Part shown: one piece after another, positions 53,868 through 62,061 of the stretch
How positions within the stretch are numbered: position 1 is the first letter of the stretch
Layout of the letters: every line of letters starts with the position of its first letter
Origin: Acidocella aquatica
GTDB lineage: Bacteria; Pseudomonadota; Alphaproteobacteria; Acetobacterales; Acetobacteraceae
NCBI RefSeq assembly: GCF_030160635.1
Contig: NZ_BSOS01000043.1
Span: forward strand, 1 to 64,000
Length of the DNA stretch: 64,000 nucleotides
Reading direction: 5' to 3'
Position numbers and translations under genes: made by a program
The notes under the pieces: model-generated
Seen by the model: only the letters and a program-made list of their open reading frames with translations
Database searches by the model: none
Told to the model about the DNA's origin: nothing

Positions 53868-54536
53868 ATGAGCGATGAATCCAAAAACATCGTGAAGCGT
53901 CTGCGGCGGTTGGATTGCTGCGCCGTTTCGGATGCACTCGACCGTTTGAAGCTGCATGGCGCCGTTACCGGCATTCCGCTTCGTGCCGGTGCCGGCCGTA
54001 TCGCAGGGCAGGTGACCACGCTCAAACTTGGCACGGGTGAGCCGCCGCCAGGGCCGCCGGTGCATCTTGGCTGCACGGCCATCGAGCTGTCGGGGCCGGA
54101 CCACGTCATCGTCATCGAGCAGCGCTCAGGCATAGAGGCCGCCTGCTGGGGCGGGCTGCTCTCGCTCGGCGCCAAGACACGCGGCGTTGCCGGCATCATC
54201 GCCGATGGCGCGGTGCGTGACATTGACGAAGCGGTCACCTATCAGTTTCCGGTTTTTGCGCGCGGGCTCACCTGCCGGACCGCACGCGGACGCGTGGTGG
54301 AAAAGGGCACGAACATTCCCGTCGAAATCGGCGAGATTGCCGTGAATCCGGGTGACTATGTGCTGGCCGATTCCAGCGGTATCGTTTTCTTGCCGCGGGC
54401 AAGAGCTGAGGAAATCCTCGACATCGCCGAAACCGTAGTGATGAAGGAGGCAGTGATGTCCAAGGGCATCCTGTCCGGCACGCCGATCAGCCAGGTGATG
54501 GGAAAGACCTATGAGCAGATGCTAAAGGATTCGTGA
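53868..54536 (+). CDS. RraA-family protein 1 (HMG/CHA aldolase-like)
   Basis: 222 aa, GGAG upstream. Family residues: IEQRSGIEAACWGGLLSLGA, GVAGIIADGAVRDIDE with the Arg-Asp metal-site pair, FPVFARGLTCRTARGR, PGDYVLADSSGIVFLP. Members cleave 4-hydroxy-4-methyl- or 4-carboxy-4-hydroxy-2-oxo acids to pyruvate and act on oxaloacetate. First of three consecutive paralogues. Confidence 0.83.
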   Translation: MSDESKNIVKRLRRLDCCAVSDALDRLKLHGAVTGIPLRAGAGRIAGQVTTLKLGTGEPPPGPPVHLGCTAIELSGPDHVIVIEQRSGIEAACWGGLLSLGAKTRGVAGIIADGAVRDIDEAVTYQFPVFARGLTCRTARGRVVEKGTNIPVEIGEIAVNPGDYVLADSSGIVFLPRARAEEILDIAETVVMKEAVMSKGILSGTPISQVMGKTYEQMLKDS

Positions 54537-54538
54537 GC

Positions 54539-55195
54539 ATGACCGACAAGAATGTGGAGCGTGCCTCCAAGCTCGACACGGCGACGCTGAGTGACGCCCT
54601 GGATAAGCTTCGGATCAATGGGCAGGCGTATAAGATCAAGGGGCGCGACCCTAAATTCCGCCTCGCCGGCCGCGCCTATACGCTGTCCTATGGCCCGGCC
54701 GCAAATCCGCCTGGTACTGTCGGCGATTATATCGATGATGTGCCGCCGGGCAGCGTGCTAGTGCTGGATAATGACGGGCGCGAGGATGTAACCGTCTGGG
54801 GCGACATCCTTACCGAGATCGCGCATCGCCGCAGCCTGGGCGGCACGGTCATAAACGGCATTTGCCGGGATGTTTCCCTGTGCATGGTGCTTGGCTACCC
54901 CGTGTTCAGCAAGGATAGCTGGATGCGCACCGGAAAGGACCGGGTGCAGCTTAATGCCGTGAACGTGCCTGTTAATCTTGGAAACGTACGCGTTGAACCA
55001 GGCGATCTGCTGCGCGGCGATGCCGATGGTGTTGTCGTTATTCCCAGGACTTGCGAGCAGCAGGTCCTGGACATCGCGGAATCTATAGAGCGGGCCGAGA
55101 CTGCGATCCGCGAAGCGGTGCGCGGTGGCATGCGGCTGGACGAGGCGCGGGCGCAGTTCCGTTATCATCAATTGCAGACAGCGCAGGATAACTGA
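54539..55195 (+). CDS. RraA-family protein 2
   Basis: 218 aa from ATG 54539, 2 nt after the previous stop. Family residues DNDGREDVTVWGDILTEIAH, GGTVINGICRDVSL (Arg-Asp), YPVFSKDSWMRTGKDR, PGDLLRGDADGVVVIP. More divergent than its neighbours: the G-PA-T-E-type segment differs and it has a long C-terminal helix. It could be an isomerase- or decarboxylase-type paralogue, or a partner of the others. Confidence 0.8.
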   Translation: MTDKNVERASKLDTATLSDALDKLRINGQAYKIKGRDPKFRLAGRAYTLSYGPAANPPGTVGDYIDDVPPGSVLVLDNDGREDVTVWGDILTEIAHRRSLGGTVINGICRDVSLCMVLGYPVFSKDSWMRTGKDRVQLNAVNVPVNLGNVRVEPGDLLRGDADGVVVIPRTCEQQVLDIAESIERAETAIREAVRGGMRLDEARAQFRYHQLQTAQDN

Positions 55196-55857
55196 TGAAG
55201 CATCACAATGCCGGCCTCACTACGCAACGCAAGATCACGCGCGTGGATGCGCAAACGGTTGCCGCCGCGGCGACGTTGCCGACGGCGACGATCCATGAGG
55301 CCGCCGGGAAGATCGGCGCGCTGCCTTGCGCCATCAAGCCGGTGGCCAACACGTTCCGCCTCTGTGGCCCCGCACTCACCGTGCATTCTCCGCCGGGTGA
55401 TAATCTCTGGCTGCACCGCGCCATGGACATCGCTCAACCGGGCGACATCATGGTCGTCTATGCCAGCGGCGGTTACGACTATGGTTATTGGGGCGAGATC
55501 ATGAGTACCGCGGCGAAGGTGAAAAAACTTGGGGGCCTGGTCATTGACGGCTGCGTACGTGATGCCGGCCTGCTGGAGGAGATCGGCTTTCCGGTCTTCG
55601 CGCGCGGCCTATGCATTCGCGGCACGTTGAAGGATTACGGCGCCGTCGGCTGGCTCAATGCGCCGGTCTATATTGGTGAGATCGTAATCTCCGGGGGTGA
55701 CCTGGTGGTAGGCGACCGTGATGGCGTTGTGGCGTTGCCTCGGGAGCGAGCGGCGGAACTGGTCGCCAAGGCGCAGGCGCGCGAGCTGGAGGAGGCGGAT
55801 GTTTTAAAACGCATCGAAGCCGGTGCGACGACGCTCGAAATCTATAATTTCAATTGA
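55195..55857 (+). CDS. RraA-family protein 3 (CHA aldolase-like)
   Basis: 220 aa; ATG overlaps the previous stop (TGATG). Closest of the three to 4-carboxy-4-hydroxy-2-oxoadipate aldolase: ATIHEAAGKIGALPCAIKPV, YGYWGEIMSTAAKVKKLGGL, DGCVRDAGLLEEIGFPVFAR, and VGDRDGVVALPRERA. Expected to release pyruvate or oxaloacetate from a meta-cleavage intermediate. Confidence 0.85.
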   Translation: MKHHNAGLTTQRKITRVDAQTVAAAATLPTATIHEAAGKIGALPCAIKPVANTFRLCGPALTVHSPPGDNLWLHRAMDIAQPGDIMVVYASGGYDYGYWGEIMSTAAKVKKLGGLVIDGCVRDAGLLEEIGFPVFARGLCIRGTLKDYGAVGWLNAPVYIGEIVISGGDLVVGDRDGVVALPRERAAELVAKAQARELEEADVLKRIEAGATTLEIYNFN

Positions 55858-55865
55858 GGGGAACA

Positions 55866-56627
55866 ATGACCACTCCGGGCCAGAGACCAAGTCTCGAAAT
55901 CACCGGCGCCATCGCGACGATCAGTCTCGCGCGCGCTGATGTGGCGAACCGGCTGGAATTGGAGGATCTCGAGGCGATCCGGATGCATGTCGCCAAGGTG
56001 AATGGCTGCAAGGAGGTTATGGTTCTGCGCATCCGCGCGGAGGGTAAGAGTTTCTGCGGCGGTTTCAATATCGGCAGCATTGGTGGACCGCAGACGACGG
56101 CCTTGTTCGAGCAGATGGTGAATGATGTTGCGGCGGCGCGGCCGGTCACCGTCGCGGCGCTGAATGGCGGACTTTATGGCGGCGCGACGGACCTTGCGTT
56201 GAGCTGCGATTTCAGGCTCGGCGTTCCGGAGTGCCAGATGTTCGTCCCGGCGGCGCAGTTTGGCCTGCTCTTCTACCGCTCGGGCATGGCGCGCTATGTT
56301 ACGCGCCTCGGCCTTGGTAATGCCAAGCGAATTCTGCTGACCGGCGCCAAGCTGGATTCTAACGAGATGCTGCGGGTTGGGTTCCTTGACCAGATCGTCG
56401 AGATGGAGAAGCTTGCGGTGGAAACTGATGCGCTTAGCTACCGGCTGGCCGGTATGGCACCGTTGGCACTGTTGGGTATGAAGAAATATCTCAATCAGAT
56501 CGCAGATGGTGCGTTGGACATCGCATCGTGCGAGGCGGATATTGCTGCCGCGGATGTTTCCGAAGATCTGGATGAAGGTACGCGGGCATGGTCCATGAAG
56601 CGCAAGCCGGATTTCAAAGGGCGATGA
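55866..56627 (+). CDS. Crotonase-family enzyme lacking the usual catalytic Glu
   Basis: 253 aa from ATG 55866 (GAGGGGAACA upstream). The fold is clear (SFCGGFNIGSIGG, NGGLYGGATDLALSCDFRLG). Of the two catalytic acids of enoyl-CoA hydratase, the first is Asp (GGATDLAL) and the second is replaced by Ala (FVPAAQFGLLFYRSGMARYV). It is therefore unlikely to be a plain hydratase; isomerase, decarboxylase, hydrolase or C-C lyase activity is possible. Confidence 0.8.
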   Translation: MTTPGQRPSLEITGAIATISLARADVANRLELEDLEAIRMHVAKVNGCKEVMVLRIRAEGKSFCGGFNIGSIGGPQTTALFEQMVNDVAAARPVTVAALNGGLYGGATDLALSCDFRLGVPECQMFVPAAQFGLLFYRSGMARYVTRLGLGNAKRILLTGAKLDSNEMLRVGFLDQIVEMEKLAVETDALSYRLAGMAPLALLGMKKYLNQIADGALDIASCEADIAAADVSEDLDEGTRAWSMKRKPDFKGR

Positions 56628-56628
56628 C

Positions 56629-57054
56629 ATGACCGGGCTGCTGCATAAAATTAGAGATGGTGAGTTGATACTGCCCGGCATCTCACAGACCCTCGGCTGC
56701 GCGGTGCTGCGGATCGGAGAGAATGAGGATGAGGTCGAGTGCAGTTATCAGATCGGTCCCCAGTTCCTCAACCCGGCCGAACAGGTGCAAGGGGGCATTC
56801 TCTGCGCCATGCTAGATGATGTGACTTCCCTGCTCATCATTAATGCGATTGGCCCAGGGGCGAGCATCGCGACGCTCAACCTCAACACATCCTTCATCCG
56901 TCCCGGTACCCCGGGCGGCTTCCGCGGTATGGCAAAGCTCGTGCGGCATGGCCGGGAGGTTTGTAATGTCACAGGCGAATTGTGGCAGGAGGGCAAGCTT
57001 ATCGCCACCGCCACAGCCGTGAGTAAGATATTGCCTGTGAAACCACGGGATTGA
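56629..57054 (+). CDS. PaaI-like hotdog thioesterase
   Basis: 141 aa, one nt after the previous gene. Hotdog fold with QFLNPAEQVQGGILCAMLDD (about 46-65), where the Asp-containing helix is the PaaI active site, and LNTSFIRPG. It should release CoA from an aromatic or side-chain acyl-CoA and prevent CoA trapping. Confidence 0.85.
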   Translation: MTGLLHKIRDGELILPGISQTLGCAVLRIGENEDEVECSYQIGPQFLNPAEQVQGGILCAMLDDVTSLLIINAIGPGASIATLNLNTSFIRPGTPGGFRGMAKLVRHGREVCNVTGELWQEGKLIATATAVSKILPVKPRD

Positions 57055-57077
57055 TTGGAAGCTGAGGATTTTGACCA

Positions 57078-57941
57078 ATGACGGACATCACCATTACCGA
57101 GGCCAGCACAAGCAGCTTTGCCACCATCAACGAGGACGGCAAGGAATACCGTATTCACTACAATGACACGAAGGCGGGTCACGAGACCGTCGTTATGTTG
57201 CATGGCTCCGGCCCCGGAGCCAGCGGCTGGGCGAATTTCAACCGCAATATCGAGCCGCTTGTCGAGGCTGGATATCGGGTCGTGCTGCTGGACAGCTTGG
57301 GGTGGAGCAAGAGCGACACGATCGTCTGCACCGGCTCGCGCTCGGATCTTAATGCCCGCACGCTGTTAGCACTGCTGGACCATCTCGCTATCGAGCGCGC
57401 GCATGTGATCGGCAATTCCATGGGGGCGCACAGCACGGTGGCTTTTGGACTGTCTAATCCTTCCCGCGTTGGCAAGCTCATTCTCATGGGCGGCGGCACC
57501 GGCGGACCGAGCCAGTTCGTGCCCATGCCGACCGAGGGCATCAAGTTGATCCAACGACTCTACCGCGATCCCACGATCGAGAATCTTAAGCAGATGATGG
57601 CGGTGTTCGTGTACGATGGCAGCTCCATGACGGAGGAGCTGCTCCAAATACGATTCGACAACATCATGGCGCGGCGCGATCATCTGGAGAATTTTGTCAA
57701 GAGTTCCATGGCAAACCCCAAGCAGTTTCCCGATTACGGCCATCGCCTGGGGGAGATCGCGGCACCGTCTCTGGTTATCTGGGGACGCGACGACCGTTTC
57801 GTGCCGATGGATACGGGCCTGCGCCTGCTTTGGGGCTTACAAAATGCGCAGATGCATATTTTCAACCGTTGCGGTCATTGGGCGCAATGGGAGCATGCGG
57901 AAGAGTTCAACCGCATGGTGCTGGATTTTCTCATGCATTGA
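57078..57941 (+). CDS. mhpC: MhpC-like meta-cleavage C-C hydrolase
   Basis: 287 aa (E. coli MhpC 288). Alpha/beta hydrolase: [17 protein letters not shown] oxyanion region near 43-58, nucleophile Ser in GNSMGAHS near 116, Asp in WGRDDRFVP near 236, His in CGHWAQWEH near 266. [20 protein letters not shown] and NPKQFPD agree with my memory of MhpC. It would hydrolyse the 2-hydroxy-6-oxo-nonadienedioate-type ring-fission product to succinate and 2-hydroxypentadienoate. Last gene of the long operon; mhpB lies 3 kb away on the other strand. Confidence 0.88.
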   Translation: MTDITITEASTSSFATINEDGKEYRIHYNDTKAGHETVVMLHGSGPGASGWANFNRNIEPLVEAGYRVVLLDSLGWSKSDTIVCTGSRSDLNARTLLALLDHLAIERAHVIGNSMGAHSTVAFGLSNPSRVGKLILMGGGTGGPSQFVPMPTEGIKLIQRLYRDPTIENLKQMMAVFVYDGSSMTEELLQIRFDNIMARRDHLENFVKSSMANPKQFPDYGHRLGEIAAPSLVIWGRDDRFVPMDTGLRLLWGLQNAQMHIFNRCGHWAQWEHAEEFNRMVLDFLMH

Positions 57942-57974
57942 GCCGAATGAGACGGCTGTTACTGACGCGCGGCC

Positions 57975-58018
57975 GGCCAATCGCCTCCCCGCTGGGGGTA
58001 GGAGGCCGGTAATTGGCC
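57975..58018. terminator. Putative hairpin terminator between convergent genes
   Basis: GGCCAAT and CCTCC pair with GGAGG and ATTGGCC across a 12-nt loop. It lies between the hydrolase (+) and the GntR gene (-). No U-run, so a weak or Rho-assisted terminator. Confidence 0.4.
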
Positions 58019-58154
58019 CGCCGAAGCTGCCGTCACGAGTCTGGCGCCGGCGGGCTGCTTATCCACGGCGGTGGTCATCGCCGTTCTTACTGTTAAGGTT
58101 GTGAGACCAACCCGCCTGAATGCGAAAGCCCCCGGTAAAAGACTGGCCTTTTTG

Positions 58155-58823
58155 TCACCCTTCCAGAATGCCGGGGGGTAAGGTTGAGAGAAATTCCGAA
58201 AAACCGGTGCTGCCGATGGGCACATGTTCCAGCATGGCGTCGTAGGCGGCCTTATCGGCACCTGCCAAAATCGCCTCGACAATGCGCTTATGCCCAGCGA
58301 GAGATTCGTTGACCTGACGTTCGGATTTGAGGTCATTGATTCGGTAACGCTGGGTTTTTACCCGGATGCCGTGTACGATTTGTGCGAGGTAGGGGTTGCG
58401 GCTGGCGGCGTAGATGGCGCCATGGAAGGCCTCGTTGGCCTTGCGATAGGCCGGGTAGTCGTGCTCGGCGACAGCCTGTTCGCATTTTTTCATGTTTTCC
58501 AGCAGTTCGGTGCGCAGATCGTCCGTGAGGCGTCGCGCCGCGAACATGGCGCACACGCTTTCCAGCACAGCGAGAAGCTCGACCATCGAACGCAGTTCCG
58601 ACACGGTGAGCCGGCTCACGAACACGCCGTTGCGTGCCGCGATCTTCACCAGATCTATGGCGGCCAGCTGCTGCAAAGCCTCGCGCACCGGGGTGCGGGA
58701 GACATTAAAGCGCTCGGCCAGACTACGCTCATCGAGCGAGGCTCCCGGCGGCAGTATGCCTTTTTCAATTTCGTCTTCGAGTGTATCCCGAATGACGGCG
58801 GCAAGGTTGGAGCCTGGCTTCAA
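58155..58823 (-). CDS. GntR-family (FCD) transcriptional regulator
   Basis: 222 aa from TTG 58823, AGAGG about 7 nt upstream. Residues 5-70 are the GntR winged helix (LPPGASLDERSLAERFNVSR, TPVREALQQLAAIDLV). The C-terminal all-helical FCD domain shows the metal-binding pattern EAFHGAIYAASRN (His). FCD regulators bind palindromes of the TGGTATACCA type, so this is a candidate for the operators at 30176, 31088 and 45552. Confidence 0.88.
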   Translation of the reverse strand: MKPGSNLAAVIRDTLEDEIEKGILPPGASLDERSLAERFNVSRTPVREALQQLAAIDLVKIAARNGVFVSRLTVSELRSMVELLAVLESVCAMFAARRLTDDLRTELLENMKKCEQAVAEHDYPAYRKANEAFHGAIYAASRNPYLAQIVHGIRVKTQRYRINDLKSERQVNESLAGHKRIVEAILAGADKAAYDAMLEHVPIGSTGFSEFLSTLPPGILEG

Positions 58824-58949
58824 AGGAAACCTCTTGGACGGTAGGTTGAAGACGATAACGAATTCATGGCATGGCCCCTCTGGTTACTTAACGCAATTCT
58901 CGCACGTTATCTGAACGAATACTCTGGGATAGCACAAGAACCCGGATGC

Positions 58950-58978
58950 TTGACGTTCAATATTCCACATCATACTGT
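58950..58978 (+). promoter_or_regulatory. Promoter for the RidA gene
   Basis: TTGACG (58950-58955), 17-bp spacer, TACTGT (58973-58978). Transcription would begin near 58985, so the TTG at 58978 cannot be the start codon. Confidence 0.5.
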
Positions 58979-59004
58979 TGGTGTACACAGCACGGGTTAA
59001 AATA

Positions 59005-59397
59005 TTGTCAAAACGTAGGCGCTCTATTGAAGTCCCCGGTCTGTCGCATGGCGCGGCGCCGATCCCGCTGGCAGCCCGTGTTGGCAATGTTATCTACTCA
59101 TCGGCGATTTCCGGCCGTGATCCCGGCACGGGCAAGCTAGCCCCGACCGGCGCGGCGCAGGTTGCGCTGGCCTTCGCGCATATGCAGGCGATTCTTCAGG
59201 CGGGCGGCGCGACGCTGGAGAATGTAGTGAAGCTGAGCATTACCCTGGCGGATAATAATACGCGTGAGGCCGTAAACGGGGAATGGTTGAAATGCTTTCC
59301 CGATCCGCACGACCGCCCGGCGCGGCACATCACGCTGCATGAGCTGGGAAACGGGCTGGCCGCGCAGCTGGAATTCGTCGCCGTTCTTGGGGAATGA
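59005..59397 (+). CDS. RidA-family deaminase/enamine hydrolase
   Basis: 130 aa from TTG 59005 (family length about 125-130); this start is supported by the promoter position. RidA fold: VGNVIYSSAISGRDPGTGKL, ALAFAHMQAILQAGGATLEN with VVKLSITLAD, and the final ARHITLHELGNGLAAQLEFVA. RidA enzymes hydrolyse reactive enamines or imines; some are 2-aminomuconate deaminases. Its place beside ring-cleavage genes would suit a pathway branch with nitrogen or a detoxifying step. The usual Arg is shifted in position, so activity is uncertain. Confidence 0.8.
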   Translation: MSKRRRSIEVPGLSHGAAPIPLAARVGNVIYSSAISGRDPGTGKLAPTGAAQVALAFAHMQAILQAGGATLENVVKLSITLADNNTREAVNGEWLKCFPDPHDRPARHITLHELGNGLAAQLEFVAVLGE

Positions 59398-59414
59398 GCT
59401 TTGAATATCTGAAC

Positions 59415-59450
59415 GTATGAAAACGGGGCCTTTCGGCCCTGTTTTCATAC
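59415..59450. terminator. Bidirectional terminator
   Basis: GTATGAAAAC and GGGGCC, TTTC loop, GGCCC(T) and GTTTTCATAC form an almost perfect 16-bp stem. It overlaps the stop codon of the MFS gene and follows the RidA stop. Confidence 0.88.
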
Positions 59451-60824
59451 AAGCTGCTTTTTAATGTGCCGCACCGCCAGGAAGTAGTGCAGCGCCCCCC
59501 AGACGAGAATGAAGGAAAAAATGAGCATGGCCGTGCGAATGCCCGTGGCTGAAGCTGTTGCGCAGGCCTGGGCCAGCTGCGCCGTGGCGCCCATCTTCAG
59601 CGCCATGGGGCTGCAGACCGCTGCATAATTCCCGGCGCCGAAAACATGCGCGGCGATCTTGTCGCTGACAAAACCGATGGCGGGGGGGCCGAAACCCTGG
59701 CCGACCAGGTTCATCAGAAGAAAGACGATGGCCGAGACGGTGGCACGCATACGCGGCGTGACCAACCCCTGTACAATGGAGAAGGTCGGACCGTTCCAGG
59801 TGGATGCGGCGATGGTGCCGAGCAGCAGCAACAAGGCGGCTAGCTTCCAATCCGGCTGGATGAAGCCGAACGCCATCAGCGGAAAGGCGGCGAGCGTGCC
59901 AAACGCGGGCACCAAGGCGTACCAGCGGTGGGAATACCGCGCGCCCCAATCCGCCAGCGGCCCGCCGAGCGCGCCGCCGATGATGCCGCCTAGACCGACG
60001 ATGCCGCCAAATATGAGCCCGGCGTGCGCCGGGGGCATGTTAAAGACGCGGATGAGATAGATGGGGATGAAGAGGTTGATGGCGTATTGTGCGAACGCCG
60101 CAATGATGACGCCGAGCAGCATCTGAATGAACAAGCGGCTCGAGAAAAGCAGCGCCAGTACCAATTTGAGAGCGGGGACTTCCGTATGCGCGGGATCGCG
60201 CGACGGCTCCCGCAATGTGAGAAATGCGAGGATACCAAGTGCCAGGCCCGGAATGCCGGCCACGAAGAAGACCGGCCGCCAGCCGATATGCTGGGCGATC
60301 CAGCCGCCGCCAAGTGCGCCAGCGATGACGCCGATCGGTGGCCCGAGCGCATAGAGGGCCAGCGCAGACGCGCGGCGCTCGGGCGTGAATTGATCTGAGA
60401 TGAGCGAGTGCGAGGTCGGCGTGCTGCCGGCCTCGCCGATGCCAACGCCGAGCCGGTATAGCAGAAGCTGCCAATACACGCCGGCAGTGCCACAGAGAGC
60501 GGTCATCACCGACCATGCCATGATTGTGGCAGAGATGAGCTTCACACGGTTGAAATGGTCGGCGATGCGGGCAACGGGAATGCCGAGCGTGGCATAGAAG
60601 ATGGAGAAGGCGAAGCCGCCGAGCAGGCCGACCTGAAAGTCCGACAGGTTCATCTCCATTTTAATCGGCTGGCCGATGACGGCGATGATGATTCGATCGA
60701 CAAAACTAGAGGCGTAGATGAGCGTGAGCACGAGTAAAAACCAGGCCCGGTAGAGCGCCGATTTGCGAGGTTTCTCAACGAGAATACCCGCCGCGGTGGT
60801 GTCTGTCCCCAACGTTTTCTTCAT
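59445..60824 (-). CDS. MFS transporter (Spinster-like)
   Basis: 459 aa from ATG 60824 with GGGAGA 9 nt upstream. Twelve membrane helices. The first helix region (YASSFVDRIIIAVIGQPIK) and GLLGGFAFSIFYATLGIPVA, RIADHFNRVKLI are the Spinster-type MFS pattern. GVGIGEAGSTPTSHSLISDQ is the usual motif in helix 4-5. Such proteins are common in aromatic or steroid degradation clusters and probably carry the acid substrate. Transcribed together with mhpB upstream (63-nt gap). Confidence 0.87.
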   Translation of the reverse strand: MKKTLGTDTTAAGILVEKPRKSALYRAWFLLVLTLIYASSFVDRIIIAVIGQPIKMEMNLSDFQVGLLGGFAFSIFYATLGIPVARIADHFNRVKLISATIMAWSVMTALCGTAGVYWQLLLYRLGVGIGEAGSTPTSHSLISDQFTPERRASALALYALGPPIGVIAGALGGGWIAQHIGWRPVFFVAGIPGLALGILAFLTLREPSRDPAHTEVPALKLVLALLFSSRLFIQMLLGVIIAAFAQYAINLFIPIYLIRVFNMPPAHAGLIFGGIVGLGGIIGGALGGPLADWGARYSHRWYALVPAFGTLAAFPLMAFGFIQPDWKLAALLLLLGTIAASTWNGPTFSIVQGLVTPRMRATVSAIVFLLMNLVGQGFGPPAIGFVSDKIAAHVFGAGNYAAVCSPMALKMGATAQLAQACATASATGIRTAMLIFSFILVWGALHYFLAVRHIKKQLV

Positions 60825-60887
60825 AAAACCATTCTCCCGCGTGGCGTCCCGCCGCGCATGCTCCGCCTTATGATACAGCATCATATT

Positions 60888-61826
60888 TCAACGTGTTTGT
60901 GCCGAGAGCAGCGCCATGCCTGCGATCCAGCCCTGGATGGCTTCGTAGAAATGCAGCTTCGTGTCGTAAGGCCCGGCAGTCGAGAGGGCTGCGAGTGCCG
61001 CGAGCCAGCATAGCACCTCCGGCCCGCCACGCCCGGCGACGGGGGCAAGTGCCGCGGTAGATTGGGCATCGAAGGTGCTGACCGGGTGGTGCTGCACGGT
61101 GTCGAGGAAGGCGCGGTCCCATACCTCGGATACGGGCAGGACACTGGCTTTGCCTGCTTGCGCAAGGGTGCCGATCTCGATGATGCGCGTCTCGCGCTGG
61201 GCCCGCTCTTCCGGCGTGGGGGAGAATCTGTTGATAATGCGGGCACGGATTTCCGGAGCAGCGGTGGCAAGCTGTGGCGTCGGCGGGTCGTGGCTCAGCC
61301 CGCCCGATGCGGCGAAGAGCACGCGCTTGCCGGTTGCGAGCGCGAAGCGGCCGGCCGCTTCGCCCAGTAAACGCACACGCTGGAAGGTGGGCAGTGGCGG
61401 TGCCGCGCAGTTGATGAAAATGGGAATGAGTGGCGTAGAGGGCAGGTCGTCCAGCATGTTTTCCCAGAGCTGGATGAAGCCGTGGTCGACACGCATCTTA
61501 TAAGACACGGCGGCATCTATGCCGCTATCGAGCAGTGCCTTGGCCAGCGCGGCGGCGATGTCTTCCGGAACATTGAGTGGGCCGGGCTTTGTGCCCCAGT
61601 CGCCAATGGATTCCGCTGCCGTGCCCACGCAGAACGCCGGCATCAGCTCGTAGAAGAAGCCGTTGAAATGATCGGGTGAAAATTGAATGATCAGATCCGG
61701 CTTGGAGTCGCGCACGATGCCGGCCAGCGCTTGAAACGCACCATCGATCATGCCGCGTGTGTCCGGCGGGATGGTGATATGCTTCATCAACGGCGTATGG
61801 GAGGCGCAAATGGCAGTCAGCGGCAC
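60888..61826 (-). CDS. mhpB: MhpB-like 2,3-dihydroxyphenylpropionate 1,2-dioxygenase
   Basis: 312 aa from GTG 61826 (E. coli MhpB 314), with GGGAAC upstream; the open frame to 61907 is not supported. LigB-type extradiol dioxygenase: CASHTPLM (metal His), FSPDHFNGFFYELMPAFCVG, YKMRVDHGF, PIFINCAAPPLPTFQRVRLL, ASGGLSHDPPTP (His), and final WIAGMALLSAQTR. These match my memory of MhpB block by block. It opens the catechol ring at the 1,2 position for MhpC. Divergent from the aldehyde dehydrogenase gene over a region with an MhpR-type operator. Confidence 0.9.
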   Translation of the reverse strand: MPLTAICASHTPLMKHITIPPDTRGMIDGAFQALAGIVRDSKPDLIIQFSPDHFNGFFYELMPAFCVGTAAESIGDWGTKPGPLNVPEDIAAALAKALLDSGIDAAVSYKMRVDHGFIQLWENMLDDLPSTPLIPIFINCAAPPLPTFQRVRLLGEAAGRFALATGKRVLFAASGGLSHDPPTPQLATAAPEIRARIINRFSPTPEERAQRETRIIEIGTLAQAGKASVLPVSEVWDRAFLDTVQHHPVSTFDAQSTAALAPVAGRGGPEVLCWLAALAALSTAGPYDTKLHFYEAIQGWIAGMALLSAQTR

Positions 61827-61919
61827 GTTTCGGTTCCCTATCTGAAATGCGGATTGGTGATCTTGGATTGCGTCCTCGCTATTCCCGCCCGGGGACATGG
61901 GCAACATGTATGCGTCGGT

Positions 61920-61936
61920 TGTGCGCTAGATGCACA
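61920..61936. promoter_or_regulatory. MhpR-type operator (second copy)
   Basis: TGTGCGCTAGATGCACA, same layout as 31050-31066. It lies between mhpB (-) and the aldehyde dehydrogenase (+). A second dyad, ATGCCA-N11-TGGCAT, spans 61975-61997 nearer the dehydrogenase. Confidence 0.6.
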
Positions 61937-62061
61937 TTTTTCAGGTTGTTTGATAAGATTCTCGCCAACATCGAATGCCAGATATAATACGTGGCATATA
62001 TTGAGCCGGCTGAGAGCGAATGTCTCAGGCGCTGACAAACTGATCCAGAGGAAACAAAGGC

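Noticed and set aside
61975-61997. ATGCCA-N11-TGGCAT as a copy of the TGGYATACCA operator
   Set aside because: Half-sites are spaced differently, so it is not the same site class; kept only as a separate dyad.
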